64,000 nucleotides of DNA from Arthrobacter sp. U41 (lineage in GTDB: Bacteria > Actinomycetota > Actinomycetes > Actinomycetales > Micrococcaceae). The stretch is taken from the NCBI RefSeq assembly GCF_001750145.1, contig NZ_CP015732.1:930001-994000 (forward strand), in the 5' to 3' direction. The notes beneath the pieces were generated by a model. The model was not told where the DNA came from. It worked only from the letters and a program-made list of their open reading frames with translations, and did not search any database. Below are positions 32,910-41,618 of this stretch, in pieces. How positions within the stretch are numbered: the first letter of the stretch is position 1; each line of letters begins with the position of its first letter. Made by a program: the position numbers and the translations under genes.

Positions 32910-35537
32910 CTAGTTTTTCGGCAGGGCGTCCAGCAGCCGCGCGCAGCGGATGAAACCGAGATGGGAGTAGGCCTGCGGGTGGTTTCCCAGGTGCGTTTCG
33001 GTGCCCGGGTCGTATTCCTCGGGCAGGAGCCCGGTGGGGCCGAACAGGTTGACCAGCTGGTCGAACAGGTCCCATGCCTCCTCGATCCGGCCCACCGCGA
33101 CATAGGCCTCGATCAGCCAGGTGGTGCAGATGTGGAAGCCGCCCTCCAAGCCCGGCAGGCCGTCGTCGTACCGGTAACGGAATACCGTGGGGCCCACGCG
33201 CAGTTCACGTTCCACCGCCGTGACGGTATCCAGGAAGCGCTGATCGCTGACGTCGAGCAGTCCGGAGAGACCAATGTGCAGCACCGCGGCGTCCAGATCC
33301 GGGCTGTCGTAGGCAACGGTGTAGGACTCCGCGCTCTCGTCCCAGCCTTCGCGCAGGACTTCGTCCCGGATGGTGGCAGCGGCGGGTTCCCAGGCGGGGA
33401 CCGGTGTCCGGCCATGCCGCGCGGCGGCGCGCAGGGCCCGGTCCAGCGTCACCCAGCACATCACTTTGGTGTAGACGTGGTGCCGCGGCGCCCGTCGGGC
33501 CTCCCAGATCCCGTGGTCCGGCTCGTGCCAGCGGGCCAGGACGGCCGAGGCCATCTGCACCATCAGCTCCCAGTGGGCGTCGGACAGCTCTCCGCGCCGG
33601 GCGGCCAGGGCGTCGATCAGCTCGGCGATCGGCCCGAAGACGTCCAGCTGCACCTGGTGGTCGGCGGCGTTGCCGATCCGGACCGGGCGGGAGCCCGCGT
33701 AGCCGGGGAGGCTTTCGATGATGGCCTCGGTGGACAGCGGTGACCCGGTCACCGAATACAGCGGATGCAGCCATTCCGGGCCGGGGGCGTGGGCGAGGAT
33801 CCGCCCCAGCCAGGCCAGGAATCCTTCCGCCTCCGCGGTGGAGCCCAGATCCACGAGTGCGTTGACGGTCATGGAGCCGTCCCGCAGCCAGCAGTACCGG
33901 TAGTCCCAGTTCCGGGTGCCGCCGATGCCCTCCGGCAGCGAGGTGGTGGGCGCCGCCAGGACCGCGCCGGTGGGCTCGTGGACCAGGGCACGGAGCACCA
34001 GGGCGGAACGCCGGACGAGGGAGGGCTTCACGGCCGGCAGCTGGAGCGCCTGCACCCAGCGCCGGGAATGGTGCGCGACGGCGGCGCGCCGCGAGTTTTC
34101 CTCGGGCGCTTCAGCGCGCTGGGGTTCCGTGTCGCCGCAGCGCAGGTTCAGCACCAGCGGGCCGTGCCGCAGGTTCACCTCGGCGGTGGCGGTGGCATGC
34201 CGCCCGTCCGAGGTGATGGCGAAGACGGCACCGGGCGCCAGCAAGCTGATGGGATCCGCGGTGCCCACTACGTGCAGCTCCTCCCCGCGGGCCTCCATGC
34301 TGAAGGGCGCATTCGCGTAGTCCGGCCGGGGCGCAAAGACAATCCGCGCCGTTCCCGTGCCCGAGAGCACCCGGACCAGGCTGGTAACACCTTCCGGCGC
34401 CGGTTCCAGGTAGTCAGTGACGGTAACATCCGCCCAGCGGGTCTCCACGATCATGGTGCTGTCCACATAGCGCTGGCCCAGGACCTGCGAGGCCTTCAGC
34501 GGTTCGACCGAAAAATGACCGGCCGCGTCGCCGCCGAGAAGGTGGGCGAAGAGGGATCCCGAGTCCGGCAGCGGGTGGCTCATCCAGCAGATCTTGGCGT
34601 CGGGGGTGATGAGTGCGGTGGAGGAGCCGTTGCCGATCAGTGAATGCCGCTCCAGGCCGACGGCGTCCTCCCCGAACAGCCAGGCCCGCCGCAGTTCAAA
34701 GAGGATGGCCAGCACCCGGGCGAAGGACTCCGGGTCCCGGAGCCGGTGCGCGGCCAGCGTCGGGCCCTCCCCCACCCGCAGCGCCATGTCCGGTCCGCGC
34801 AGAGTCGCCATCGCCAGCTCGTCGCTGGAGGCGTCCCCGGCGTAGAGGGCCGCGCTGACACCGAGCATGGAGCGCAGGTGTTCCAAAGCCGTGGCCTTGG
34901 ACGGTTCCACCACGGAGAGGTCCAGGACCGAGCCGTCCACGATGAAGGACAGCCCGTGCGCCCGGGCGATTTCCTCCGCCTGCTGGGTGGCCAGCGCGAC
35001 GACCTCGGGAGCGGCGGGGCGGGTGTGCACGGACACGGCCACGGGCTTCCGCTCGACGGTGATGCCGCGGTAGGCGCCCACGGTTTCGGCGAGCGCCTGG
35101 CTGGTCTGCTGCAGCACCGATTCTGTGGCCAGGGACAGCCCGTGGGCGTAGCCCATGTCGAACTCGGCGCCGTGCGAACCTACAAGGTGCACCTCTGCGG
35201 GGAGCCGCGAAACGGCGGCCAGGTCACGCAGGGAACGCCCCGAGATAACGGCAGCGTGGGTGTTCGGGAGGGCAGCCAGTGCCCGGAGGGCAATCGCGGC
35301 ACTGCCCAGCGGCAGGGTCTCGGTGGAAATGCCTTCCGCTGTGCACAGCGTCCCGCCGTAGTTGCAGGCCACCAGCAGCCCGGGGGTGCGGGCCAGGATC
35401 TTGAGTTCCGCCAGCAGTTGTGGCGTGAGCCCGTCGTCGGCGGCGTTGGTCTGCACAAAGGCCCGGAGCAGGCCCAGCGGCAGGGATTTGGTCAGGAGGG
35501 CAGAGTCGGCCAGGGACTGGTTGAGTGGAGTGGGCAT
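32910..35537 (-). CDS. Degenerate trehalose-phosphatase (OtsB) domain fused to GH15 glucosidase/trehalase
   Basis: An 875-residue cytoplasmic protein. Residues about 45-285 align with the HAD phosphatase OtsB. The nucleophile motif DxDGT reads NYGGT (59-63), losing both aspartates, and the late motif GDDxxDE reads GDASSDE (234-240). SGRS (99-102), SHGAEFD and Lys214 are kept. Residues about 295-875 are a GH15 domain (SLIGNGSSTALI, YRYCWLRDGSMTVNAL) with both acid/base glutamates visible: HGIWEARRAPRH (Glu679) and LLPEEYDPGT (Glu840/841). In actinobacteria such GH15 proteins can be trehalases. So the sugar hydrolase looks active and the phosphatase dead, perhaps a trehalose-6-phosphate sensor (inference). 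ATG 35537 has AAGGAC upstream. Confidence 0.88.
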   Translation of the reverse strand: MPTPLNQSLADSALLTKSLPLGLLRAFVQTNAADDGLTPQLLAELKILARTPGLLVACNYGGTLCTAEGISTETLPLGSAAIALRALAALPNTHAAVISGRSLRDLAAVSRLPAEVHLVGSHGAEFDMGYAHGLSLATESVLQQTSQALAETVGAYRGITVERKPVAVSVHTRPAAPEVVALATQQAEEIARAHGLSFIVDGSVLDLSVVEPSKATALEHLRSMLGVSAALYAGDASSDELAMATLRGPDMALRVGEGPTLAAHRLRDPESFARVLAILFELRRAWLFGEDAVGLERHSLIGNGSSTALITPDAKICWMSHPLPDSGSLFAHLLGGDAAGHFSVEPLKASQVLGQRYVDSTMIVETRWADVTVTDYLEPAPEGVTSLVRVLSGTGTARIVFAPRPDYANAPFSMEARGEELHVVGTADPISLLAPGAVFAITSDGRHATATAEVNLRHGPLVLNLRCGDTEPQRAEAPEENSRRAAVAHHSRRWVQALQLPAVKPSLVRRSALVLRALVHEPTGAVLAAPTTSLPEGIGGTRNWDYRYCWLRDGSMTVNALVDLGSTAEAEGFLAWLGRILAHAPGPEWLHPLYSVTGSPLSTEAIIESLPGYAGSRPVRIGNAADHQVQLDVFGPIAELIDALAARRGELSDAHWELMVQMASAVLARWHEPDHGIWEARRAPRHHVYTKVMCWVTLDRALRAAARHGRTPVPAWEPAAATIRDEVLREGWDESAESYTVAYDSPDLDAAVLHIGLSGLLDVSDQRFLDTVTAVERELRVGPTVFRYRYDDGLPGLEGGFHICTTWLIEAYVAVGRIEEAWDLFDQLVNLFGPTGLLPEEYDPGTETHLGNHPQAYSHLGFIRCARLLDALPKN

Positions 35538-35623
35538 GGGCGGAGTCCTTTGAGTAGTCCCCAATGCCTGCGTGAGACCGTCCGTGAAGGACGTACTTCC
35601 AGTATCCTCCCGGCCGATTTCCC

Positions 35624-35677
35624 GCGGGTGTCCCGGCGGTTGCAGGTGTGTAACATCGCAACCGCCGGGACACCCGC
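35624..35677. other. Long hairpin upstream of the OtsB-GH15 gene
   Basis: Arms 35624-35643 and 35658-35677 are exact 20-base complements (GCGGGTGTCCCGGCGGTTGC and its reverse complement) around a 14-base loop. It lies about 90 bases before the GH15 start, so it may sit in its leader. The rest of the 454-base gap 35538-35991 holds the next two elements and no gene. Confidence 0.7.
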
Positions 35678-35872
35678 GACGGTGCCGTCCTCGCCTAGCG
35701 GGCCACTGGCGATGAGGCCCTGCACACGGGAGTCCACGCCATAGGCGATCTGCGACTCGCCCGGCGTGGGGCTCCAGGCATTGTCCGGCCTGCCCGCCGC
35801 GAGCCGGCCCCCCGCCGGAGGGCGGCACGTAGCCGGCCGCGTCACGCAGGGCGGGTTATTGGCGCGGGAAAT

Positions 35873-35906
35873 GCCGTCCTGCCGCGCCGGTCTGCGGCAG
35901 GACGGC
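35873..35906. terminator. Probable terminator of the LLM oxidoreductase gene
   Basis: Perfect 13-bp stem GCCGTCCTGCCGC (35873-35885) with its complement (35894-35906) around an eight-base loop, 86 bases downstream of the LLM stop. No long T-run. Confidence 0.55.
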
Positions 35907-35933
35907 GTCGAGCGACGCTAAAGCCTGCCGTGC

Positions 35934-35975
35934 GTGACGGACCCCGCGGCCCCGGACCGGTGACGGACCCCGCGG
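35934..35975. repeat. 16-bp direct repeat
   Basis: GTGACGGACCCCGCGG occurs at 35934-35949 and 35960-35975. The spacer CCCCGGACC recalls the core of the palindromic elements. Immediately downstream of the LLM gene. Confidence 0.8.
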
Positions 35976-35991
35976 CGTGAGGGGACCCGTG

Positions 35992-36981
35992 CTAGACCCG
36001 GACCAGTCCGGCGACGTCGGCCAGCAGCTGGACCGAGCGGAGCCGCGCCTCGGTGCCGGTGCTCTGGTGCGCGACGATGAGCTCGTCGGCGTCGGCGTGG
36101 GCGGTAAATTCGTCCAGGTATTCCAGCACAGCGTCCGGGGTTCCCACGGCGGAGTACTTCATCATCTGGGTCACGTGCTGGCCCTGCGGCGAGTCCAGGA
36201 TCATGTCCGCTTCGTCGTCGCTGAACTCGCGGCCGTTGCCGAAGAACAGCGAGACGCGGGCGCGTTTGGTGGCGTGGAACATCTCCTGCGCCTCGGCCGC
36301 GGAATCCGCGGCGATCACGTTGACGCCGGCGATCACGTGCGGGGCGTCCAGCTGTGCGGAGGGCCGGAAGTCGCGGCGGTAGCTGGCGACGGCGTCCTGG
36401 AGTGCGTTGGGCGCGAAGTGCGAGGCGAAGGCGTAGGGCAGGCCCAACTGCGCGGCGAGCCTGGCACCGAACAGCGAGGATCCCAGGATGTAGAGCGGCA
36501 CGTTGGTGCCCTTGCCGGGGGTGGCCTCCACGCCCGGGATGCGGGTGGGGCCGGTCAGGTAGCCCTGGAGTTCCAGCACGTCCTGCGGGAAGCTGTCCGC
36601 GGACATCGGGTCGCGGCGCAGGGCCCGCAGCGTGTTCTGGTCACTGCCCGGCGCGCGCCCCAGGCCCAGGTCGATCCGTCCCGGGTGCAGGGTTTCAAGG
36701 GTGCCGAACTCCTCGGCGATGGTCAACGGGGAGTGGTTGGGCAGCATGACACCGCCGGCGCCGAGACGGATGCTCTCGGTCTGCGCGGCGATGTGGGCGA
36801 TCAGCACGCTGGTGGCCGAGGAGGCGATGGCGGACATGTTGTGATGCTCGGCGTACCAGATGCGCCGGTAGCCAAGCTTCTCGGCGAGCTGCGCCATGGC
36901 CACGCTTCCCGCGAAGCTCTCTGCCGCCGTCTGGCCCTTGCCGATGGTTGCCAGGTCAAGGATGGAAAGCGGAACAGTCAC
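35992..36981 (-). CDS. LLM-class flavin-dependent oxidoreductase (luciferase-like)
   Basis: A 329-residue TIM-barrel protein of the bacterial luciferase-like monooxygenase superfamily using reduced FMN (or F420 in some members). Signatures are LGYRRIWYAEHHNM, RLGAGGVMLPNHSPLTIAEEFGTLETLHPGRIDLGLGRAPG and PLYILGSSLFGARLAAQLGLPYAFASHF, matching the MsnO8/YhbW-like group. It begins MTVPLSILDLATIGKG at ATG 36981 with AAAGGCCGGC upstream. It is monocistronic, between two hairpins. Substrate unknown. Confidence 0.9.
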   Translation of the reverse strand: MTVPLSILDLATIGKGQTAAESFAGSVAMAQLAEKLGYRRIWYAEHHNMSAIASSATSVLIAHIAAQTESIRLGAGGVMLPNHSPLTIAEEFGTLETLHPGRIDLGLGRAPGSDQNTLRALRRDPMSADSFPQDVLELQGYLTGPTRIPGVEATPGKGTNVPLYILGSSLFGARLAAQLGLPYAFASHFAPNALQDAVASYRRDFRPSAQLDAPHVIAGVNVIAADSAAEAQEMFHATKRARVSLFFGNGREFSDDEADMILDSPQGQHVTQMMKYSAVGTPDAVLEYLDEFTAHADADELIVAHQSTGTEARLRSVQLLADVAGLVRV

Positions 36982-37142
36982 GGAAAAGCCGGCCTTTCGT
37001 AGCGGGGAGTCTCAGGCGCTGCGCCGGATCCCGGCACGCGCACACTGTGGACAACGACGCCGGGCTCCCGGATATTTCTGCCTGCCCGCTGCGGCCGGCG
37101 GCCCCGCTGCCGGCCCCGCTGCCGTTTGCCACCACACGCGCC

Positions 37143-37193
37143 CCGGACGACGGACGGGACCGGCCGCTCTGGCCGGTCCCGTCCGTCGTCCGG
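37143..37193. terminator. Very strong terminator of the coiled-coil gene
   Basis: Perfect 23-bp stem: arms 37143-37165 and 37171-37193, core GACGGACGGGACCGG, loop GCTCT. It lies 34 bases past the coiled-coil gene stop, and upstream of the LLM start. Confidence 0.8.
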
Positions 37194-37226
37194 CTGCGCC
37201 GGACCGTCAGTGCCTTGTCAGCACGT

Positions 37227-39569
37227 TCAGGCGGCGCAGCCTCCCAGGGCGATCTGTCCGTCGATGGACTTGATCTGGTTCTGGAGCGTGCCGAGCTGGT
37301 CCTGGAGGCCGGACACGATCGTCCTCTGCGCCGCGATGGCGTCCTTGTTGGCGTTCTTCTTTGCCTGCAGCGCCGCGAGGGTGGTGTTGGCATCAGTCAG
37401 CTTGAGGTCCAGTGCCGTCAGCTGCGCCTGGAGCTCCTTCAGCTGGGCTTCGGTGGCGCTGATCTCGCCGTTGAGGCGGTCCAGTTGAGCCAGCAGCGGA
37501 GCGACCTGGGCTTGGAGGTCGGTGATCTCGCGTTCCTTCGCGGCAATCTGCGCGTTCAGACCGGTGAGCTCCGCCACGAGGATATCCATCCGGGCGTTCA
37601 ATGCCGTGATCTCTGCCTGCTTCGCGCTGACCGCCGCGGCAGCATCCTCCAGGGTCTGGGCCAGGCCCGGCAGCTGGGACTGCAGCCCGGCCAGCTCGGC
37701 GGCCTTGGCAGCGGCGGCAGCCTGGGTGGCGGAGAGCGCGGTGTTGGCGTCCGCCAGCTCGCCCTCCAACTGGCCGAGCACGAGCTTCTGCGCGGCGATC
37801 GCGTTCTGGCTCTCCGTGACGTTGTCGGTCAGTGCCGGCACGGCTGCCTCCAGGTCCGCCACAAGCTGCTCCTGCGCTGCCGCCGCACTGGCCGCGGTGG
37901 CTGCAGCGGCCTCCAGTGCGGGGAGCTGGGCCTGCAGGGCCGTGAGCTCGGTCTGCTTGCCGGCGACCGCGGCATTGGTGTCGCTGACAGCCGTCTGGAG
38001 CGTCGGGACCTGCGCCTTCAGCGCGGCGATTTCGCTTTCCTTGAGGGCGACGGCGTCGTTGGCGGCGGTCAGCGAGGACTGGAGCGGTGCGGCCTGCTGC
38101 TGCAGGTTACTGCTCTCCAGCTGCTTGGCCAGCAGCTTCGAATTGAGGCTGTTGACTTCCGTCTGGAGGGCGGCCAGGTCCCCCTGGTACCCGGCGATGA
38201 GGCCGTTCGTGGCCGTGATCTGGCCATTGACGGTGTCGAGCTCACCCTGCTTGACCACCTGCAGCGCGATCAGCTCACGCTTCTTCTTCGAATTCGAATT
38301 CTCTTCGAACTCGGCGATCTCAACAGTGAGCCGAGCGATCTCAGCCTCCAAGGTGGCTTTGGTGGTTTGCCGCGCGGCAAGCTCAGTCTGCGCGGCGGTG
38401 ATCTGGCCCTCCTTGGCCGTGATCTCCGCGTTCTTCGCCGCGATCTGCTGCTCCAGCGCGGTGATCTCAGCTCCCAGCGCAGCGATGCTGTTCGTGTTGG
38501 CGGTAACGGCTGCAGCCGCGCTGCGGGCGGCGGCCTGCAGCGTGGTGAGCTCTGCCTCGGCCGCGGTGATGGTCGTTGTCATGGCGGCGAGCGCGTCGGC
38601 TGCGGCCTCGGCCTCGGCTTGCAGCGAGGTGAGCTCGGCCTGGGCCGCCGAGATCGCGGTGTTTTTGGCCGTGACGGCGCCCGCCGCTGCGGTGGCTGCA
38701 CCCTGCAGCTCAACGAGGGTCGTCTTTGCGTCGCCGATCCTGGCCAGCTGGGCATCAAGCTCGGCCTGGGCGGCTGCACCCGTTGCCTCAAGTTTTTGAA
38801 GTTCCGATGCGGCTTCACTGACGGCGGTCCCGGCGGTGATGACGGCTGCAGCGGCGGCTGCTGCTGCGCCGGTCAGCGTAACGAGGTCATCTTCGGCAGC
38901 GGCAATCTCTGCCGTCTTGGCGTCAAGGGCTTCCGCAGCTGCACCGGCCGCCGCCGCCAGGACTTCCTTTTCATCCATTGCCACGCTGAGCTGGCTGGTC
39001 TTGGCTGCGATCCGGGCGTCAAGGTCGGCGGCGCGGCTCTGCAACTGCTCTTTGGCCGCCAGCGCCAGCGCCTCTTCGTCCTGCAGGGGTGCCAGCTGGT
39101 TCTCGGTCGTTATCTTTTCCGCTTCGAGATCTGCCAGGGTTCCCTGCAGTTCGAGCACGGCAGCGGCCGTGCTGGACTTTTCAAGGTCAAGTGCGGCGAG
39201 GTCATCCTGCACGGCCTTGATCTCAGCGTGGAGGGTCAGCTCGGCCTCCTCGATGGCGGCAATGGCGTCCTTTGCTTCACCGATCTGCACGCTCAAGGCA
39301 GCGGCGGTGGCCTGCAGGCCGGAGCGTTGGGCCTCCAGCCGCGCGATGATGTCGGCGTTCTTCTTGGCCGAGGCCTTGAGCAGGTTCTCCTGGACGGCGC
39401 CCCGGTGTGCCAGCTGGTTGACCACCCCGTTGCAGATGCCCGTGGCGGCGGGGTCCGTACCCGCCGTCGCCTGGCGGGCGAACAGCAGCATGCTGGTCAG
39501 CACGCCCGGGACGATGACGGCAGCGGCAAGGCGGCGGGTGAAGACAGAGTGGTGCGAAGGACTGAGCAT
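37227..39569 (-). CDS. Secreted alanine-rich giant coiled-coil protein
   Basis: A 780-residue protein I cannot assign to a family. Residues 1-36 form a signal peptide (TRRLAAAVIVPGVLTSMLLFARQATA). The mature part is almost entirely heptad-like helix, rich in Ala, Glu, Gln and Leu, with a recurring degenerate unit: AAKNAEITAKEGQITAAQ, AGKQTELTALQAQLPAL, SAKQAEITALNA, AAKEREITDLQAQVAPL. The pattern breaks near residue 420 at EFEENSNSKKKREL. Only two cysteines stand out in the mature chain: Cys46 (GICNG) and Cys778 (GGCAA, the C-terminus). There is no sortase motif, lipobox or peptidoglycan-binding domain. ATG 39569 follows AGGGG. Upstream on the same strand is a secreted GH25-like gene. A structural extracellular rod is the simplest reading. 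Confidence 0.8.
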   Translation of the reverse strand: MLSPSHHSVFTRRLAAAVIVPGVLTSMLLFARQATAGTDPAATGICNGVVNQLAHRGAVQENLLKASAKKNADIIARLEAQRSGLQATAAALSVQIGEAKDAIAAIEEAELTLHAEIKAVQDDLAALDLEKSSTAAAVLELQGTLADLEAEKITTENQLAPLQDEEALALAAKEQLQSRAADLDARIAAKTSQLSVAMDEKEVLAAAAGAAAEALDAKTAEIAAAEDDLVTLTGAAAAAAAAVITAGTAVSEAASELQKLEATGAAAQAELDAQLARIGDAKTTLVELQGAATAAAGAVTAKNTAISAAQAELTSLQAEAEAAADALAAMTTTITAAEAELTTLQAAARSAAAAVTANTNSIAALGAEITALEQQIAAKNAEITAKEGQITAAQTELAARQTTKATLEAEIARLTVEIAEFEENSNSKKKRELIALQVVKQGELDTVNGQITATNGLIAGYQGDLAALQTEVNSLNSKLLAKQLESSNLQQQAAPLQSSLTAANDAVALKESEIAALKAQVPTLQTAVSDTNAAVAGKQTELTALQAQLPALEAAAATAASAAAAQEQLVADLEAAVPALTDNVTESQNAIAAQKLVLGQLEGELADANTALSATQAAAAAKAAELAGLQSQLPGLAQTLEDAAAAVSAKQAEITALNARMDILVAELTGLNAQIAAKEREITDLQAQVAPLLAQLDRLNGEISATEAQLKELQAQLTALDLKLTDANTTLAALQAKKNANKDAIAAQRTIVSGLQDQLGTLQNQIKSIDGQIALGGCAA

Positions 39570-39801
39570 TGAGACCCCTAGGCGAGACACGGTGAATGTG
39601 GCCCCCTGGCCGCATTTGATAGTCCTGATGCTATGCGTGGAAATACGCAGTTCGGGGGGGGTCGTCCCCACTCGACTTTTCGTTGGTCCTACGTGTCTTT
39701 TGCGGGGGTGTACTCACATTTTCGGAGCCGACTACTTGGTGTGCCATTTCTGCCGGAGACCAGAGTGCAGCCCGGGCAACTCGGAGGTCAGGTCCTGAGG
39801 C

Positions 39802-40611
39802 TCAGGGGCAGGAATAGTTGTAGTCCAGCCCGCCGGAGACGTACTGCGTCAGGGCGACGCGGCTGCCGGGAGTAAGCGCCGGCAAAGAGCAGTTGGACTT
39901 GGCACCCCTCAGGGACCGCGCACCCGCGAGCCAGCTCGGCAAGCCGGCGAGCGGGCTGCCGGACGGGACTGCCCCGGCGATCTGTCCCCACTGGTAGCCG
40001 GTGGAGTAGAGGCCGACGTCGGCGTTGATGCCCTTGAAGTAGGTGGCCATTCCCTCCAGGACGGCAACGTTGGCGGCCTTGTCGGGCTGCCAGCTGTTTT
40101 CGGTCTCGACGTCCAGCCACCACAGGTAGTCCTGCGGATTGTCGATCCCGCGGATAGTGGCGTCGTCGTAGGCTTTCGCGTAGCCGTACATGTAGGAGCA
40201 GGCTTTGAAATCGTCCGGGCCGCTGCCACAAACGCCGTAGGGGTTGACCACGTCCGCGCCGCCGTAGTGGTTCGAGGTGGGCCACCATGACCCCTGCAGG
40301 CCCGGGTTTGCCGTATTGACGTAGAGAGCCACCCGCGGCTGGGCGGTGAGTGCCGGGTCCGGTGAGGTGTTGGCCCATGCGAGCTGGGCTGCCAGGCACG
40401 GGTTGGTGGTGTTGGCCAGGCCGTTGTTCACCCCGACGATGGCGAATGCCGGCTTTTCGGGGAGGGTCTTTCCGCACTGGGGCCAGGAAACGTCGATGCC
40501 GACGGGCTCGGACGTCCGTGGCGGGGCCGCGGCGGCCGGACCCCCTCCCAGCAGGACAAGGCCAAGCGTGATGGCGGCGGTAGCAAGTTTGGTCAATACC
40601 CGGGAAGCCAT
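39802..40611 (-). CDS. Secreted GH25-like (lysozyme-fold) domain protein
   Basis: A 269-residue exported protein. Signal peptide about 1-29 (KLATAAITLGLVLLGGGPAAAA). The mature domain opens with GIDVSWPQCGKTLPEKPAFAIVGVNNG, and later has QPRVALYVNTANPG, YLWWLDVETENSW and GLYSTGYQWGQIAG. This is the layout of GH25-like barrels, with the acidic pair in DVETE where the GH25 catalytic Asp/Glu lie. Several cysteines (CGK, NPC, GVCG, KAC, SNC, SCP) suggest disulfides. Whether it cleaves peptidoglycan is untested. It is 232 bases upstream of the coiled-coil gene on the same strand. Confidence 0.78.
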   Translation of the reverse strand: MASRVLTKLATAAITLGLVLLGGGPAAAAPPRTSEPVGIDVSWPQCGKTLPEKPAFAIVGVNNGLANTTNPCLAAQLAWANTSPDPALTAQPRVALYVNTANPGLQGSWWPTSNHYGGADVVNPYGVCGSGPDDFKACSYMYGYAKAYDDATIRGIDNPQDYLWWLDVETENSWQPDKAANVAVLEGMATYFKGINADVGLYSTGYQWGQIAGAVPSGSPLAGLPSWLAGARSLRGAKSNCSLPALTPGSRVALTQYVSGGLDYNYSCP

Positions 40612-40858
40612 ACCCCAGTTTACTTCCGGGCCCCGCCCGGACCGGGAAACCCGGCACGCGAGTCGGCGAACGGAATACTCAGCCGGATTAGGGAGTTGCC
40701 GCCTCTATGGGCTCTGACAGCTCGCAGCATCCGGAAAAATCCGCCGGCCGCTGCCCGCATCGTCGTCGCTGACGCCAAGGAGTGCCGGTCCCGGAGCCGC
40801 GCCCTGAGCCCTAACTTTTCAACGCTGGCCCCCGTGGCCGGCAGAACAGGAGCCTGAC

Positions 40859-41560
40859 ATGGCCAACATCTTGATGGTTGTTTCCGCCGCCGATTCCCTC
40901 ACCATGCGCGACGGGAGCGAACACCCCACCGGTTTCTGGGCCGAGGAACTGGTGGTCTCCCACCAGCTGCTGGTCGAAGCCGGTCACACGGTCCAGCTGG
41001 CCACTCCCGGCGGGGCGAAGCCCACGGTCGACGAGGTCAGCCTCGCCGCCGAGTCCGCCGGCGGCCAGGACCGCGCCGACGGCTTCCGGAAGTACCTCGC
41101 CGGGCTCGACGCCGAGCTGTCCGCTCCGCTGGCACTGGCCGACGTCGATCCCTCCGGCTACGCCGCGATCGTCCTGCCCGGCGGCCACGGCCCGATGACC
41201 GACCTCTACCGGGACGCCGACCTCGGCAAGATCCTGGTCGCGGCGAACACGGCCGGCAAGGTCATTGCCCCGTTCTGCCACGGCCCGGCCGGCTTGCTGA
41301 GCGCCACGGACGACGCCGGGGAGTTCGCCTTCGCGGGACGCCGCCTCACCGTTTTCACCAACGAGGAGGAACTCAACGGCGGCACCGGCCCCAACACTCC
41401 GTGGTTCGTGGAGGACGCGCTGAAGGACAAGGGCGCGATCGTCGAGAACGCCGCCGCCTGGACTTCCCACGTTGTGCGCGACGGCAATCTGGTCAGCGGC
41501 CAGAACCCGCAGTCCAGCGAGGACGTGGCGAAGGAAGTCCTCAAGGCCCTCGCGGAATAG
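40859..41560 (+). CDS. DJ-1/PfpI-superfamily protein (type 1 glutamine amidotransferase-like)
   Basis: A 233-residue protein of the DJ-1/PfpI superfamily, Hsp31/YDR533C-like branch. It starts MANILMVVSAADSLTMRDGSEHPTGFWAEEL. The nucleophile elbow is FCHGPAGLL with Cys140 and His141. IVLPGGHGPMTDLYRD supplies the conserved glycine loop, and GFWAEE a helper glutamate. Members are glyoxalase III, deglycase-like or chaperone proteins, so glyoxal detoxification is plausible but unproven. AGGAG lies six bases before the ATG. Monocistronic. Confidence 0.88.
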   Translation: MANILMVVSAADSLTMRDGSEHPTGFWAEELVVSHQLLVEAGHTVQLATPGGAKPTVDEVSLAAESAGGQDRADGFRKYLAGLDAELSAPLALADVDPSGYAAIVLPGGHGPMTDLYRDADLGKILVAANTAGKVIAPFCHGPAGLLSATDDAGEFAFAGRRLTVFTNEEELNGGTGPNTPWFVEDALKDKGAIVENAAAWTSHVVRDGNLVSGQNPQSSEDVAKEVLKALAE

Positions 41561-41618
41561 CAGCCCGGGTGTAAGACCTGCCGGGTCCGGGATCCCCGGA
41601 CCCGGCTAAGCTGTCGGC

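Noticed and set aside
32910..33000. Possible mobile element between the nuclease and GH15 genes
   Set aside because: No transposase, terminal repeats or composition change; simply a convergent junction.
37522..39798. Plus-strand frames opposite the coiled-coil gene, Ser/Ala rich
   Set aside because: Antisense of a low-complexity alanine-rich coding sequence; the minus-strand frame has a signal peptide, a ribosome-binding site and a terminator.
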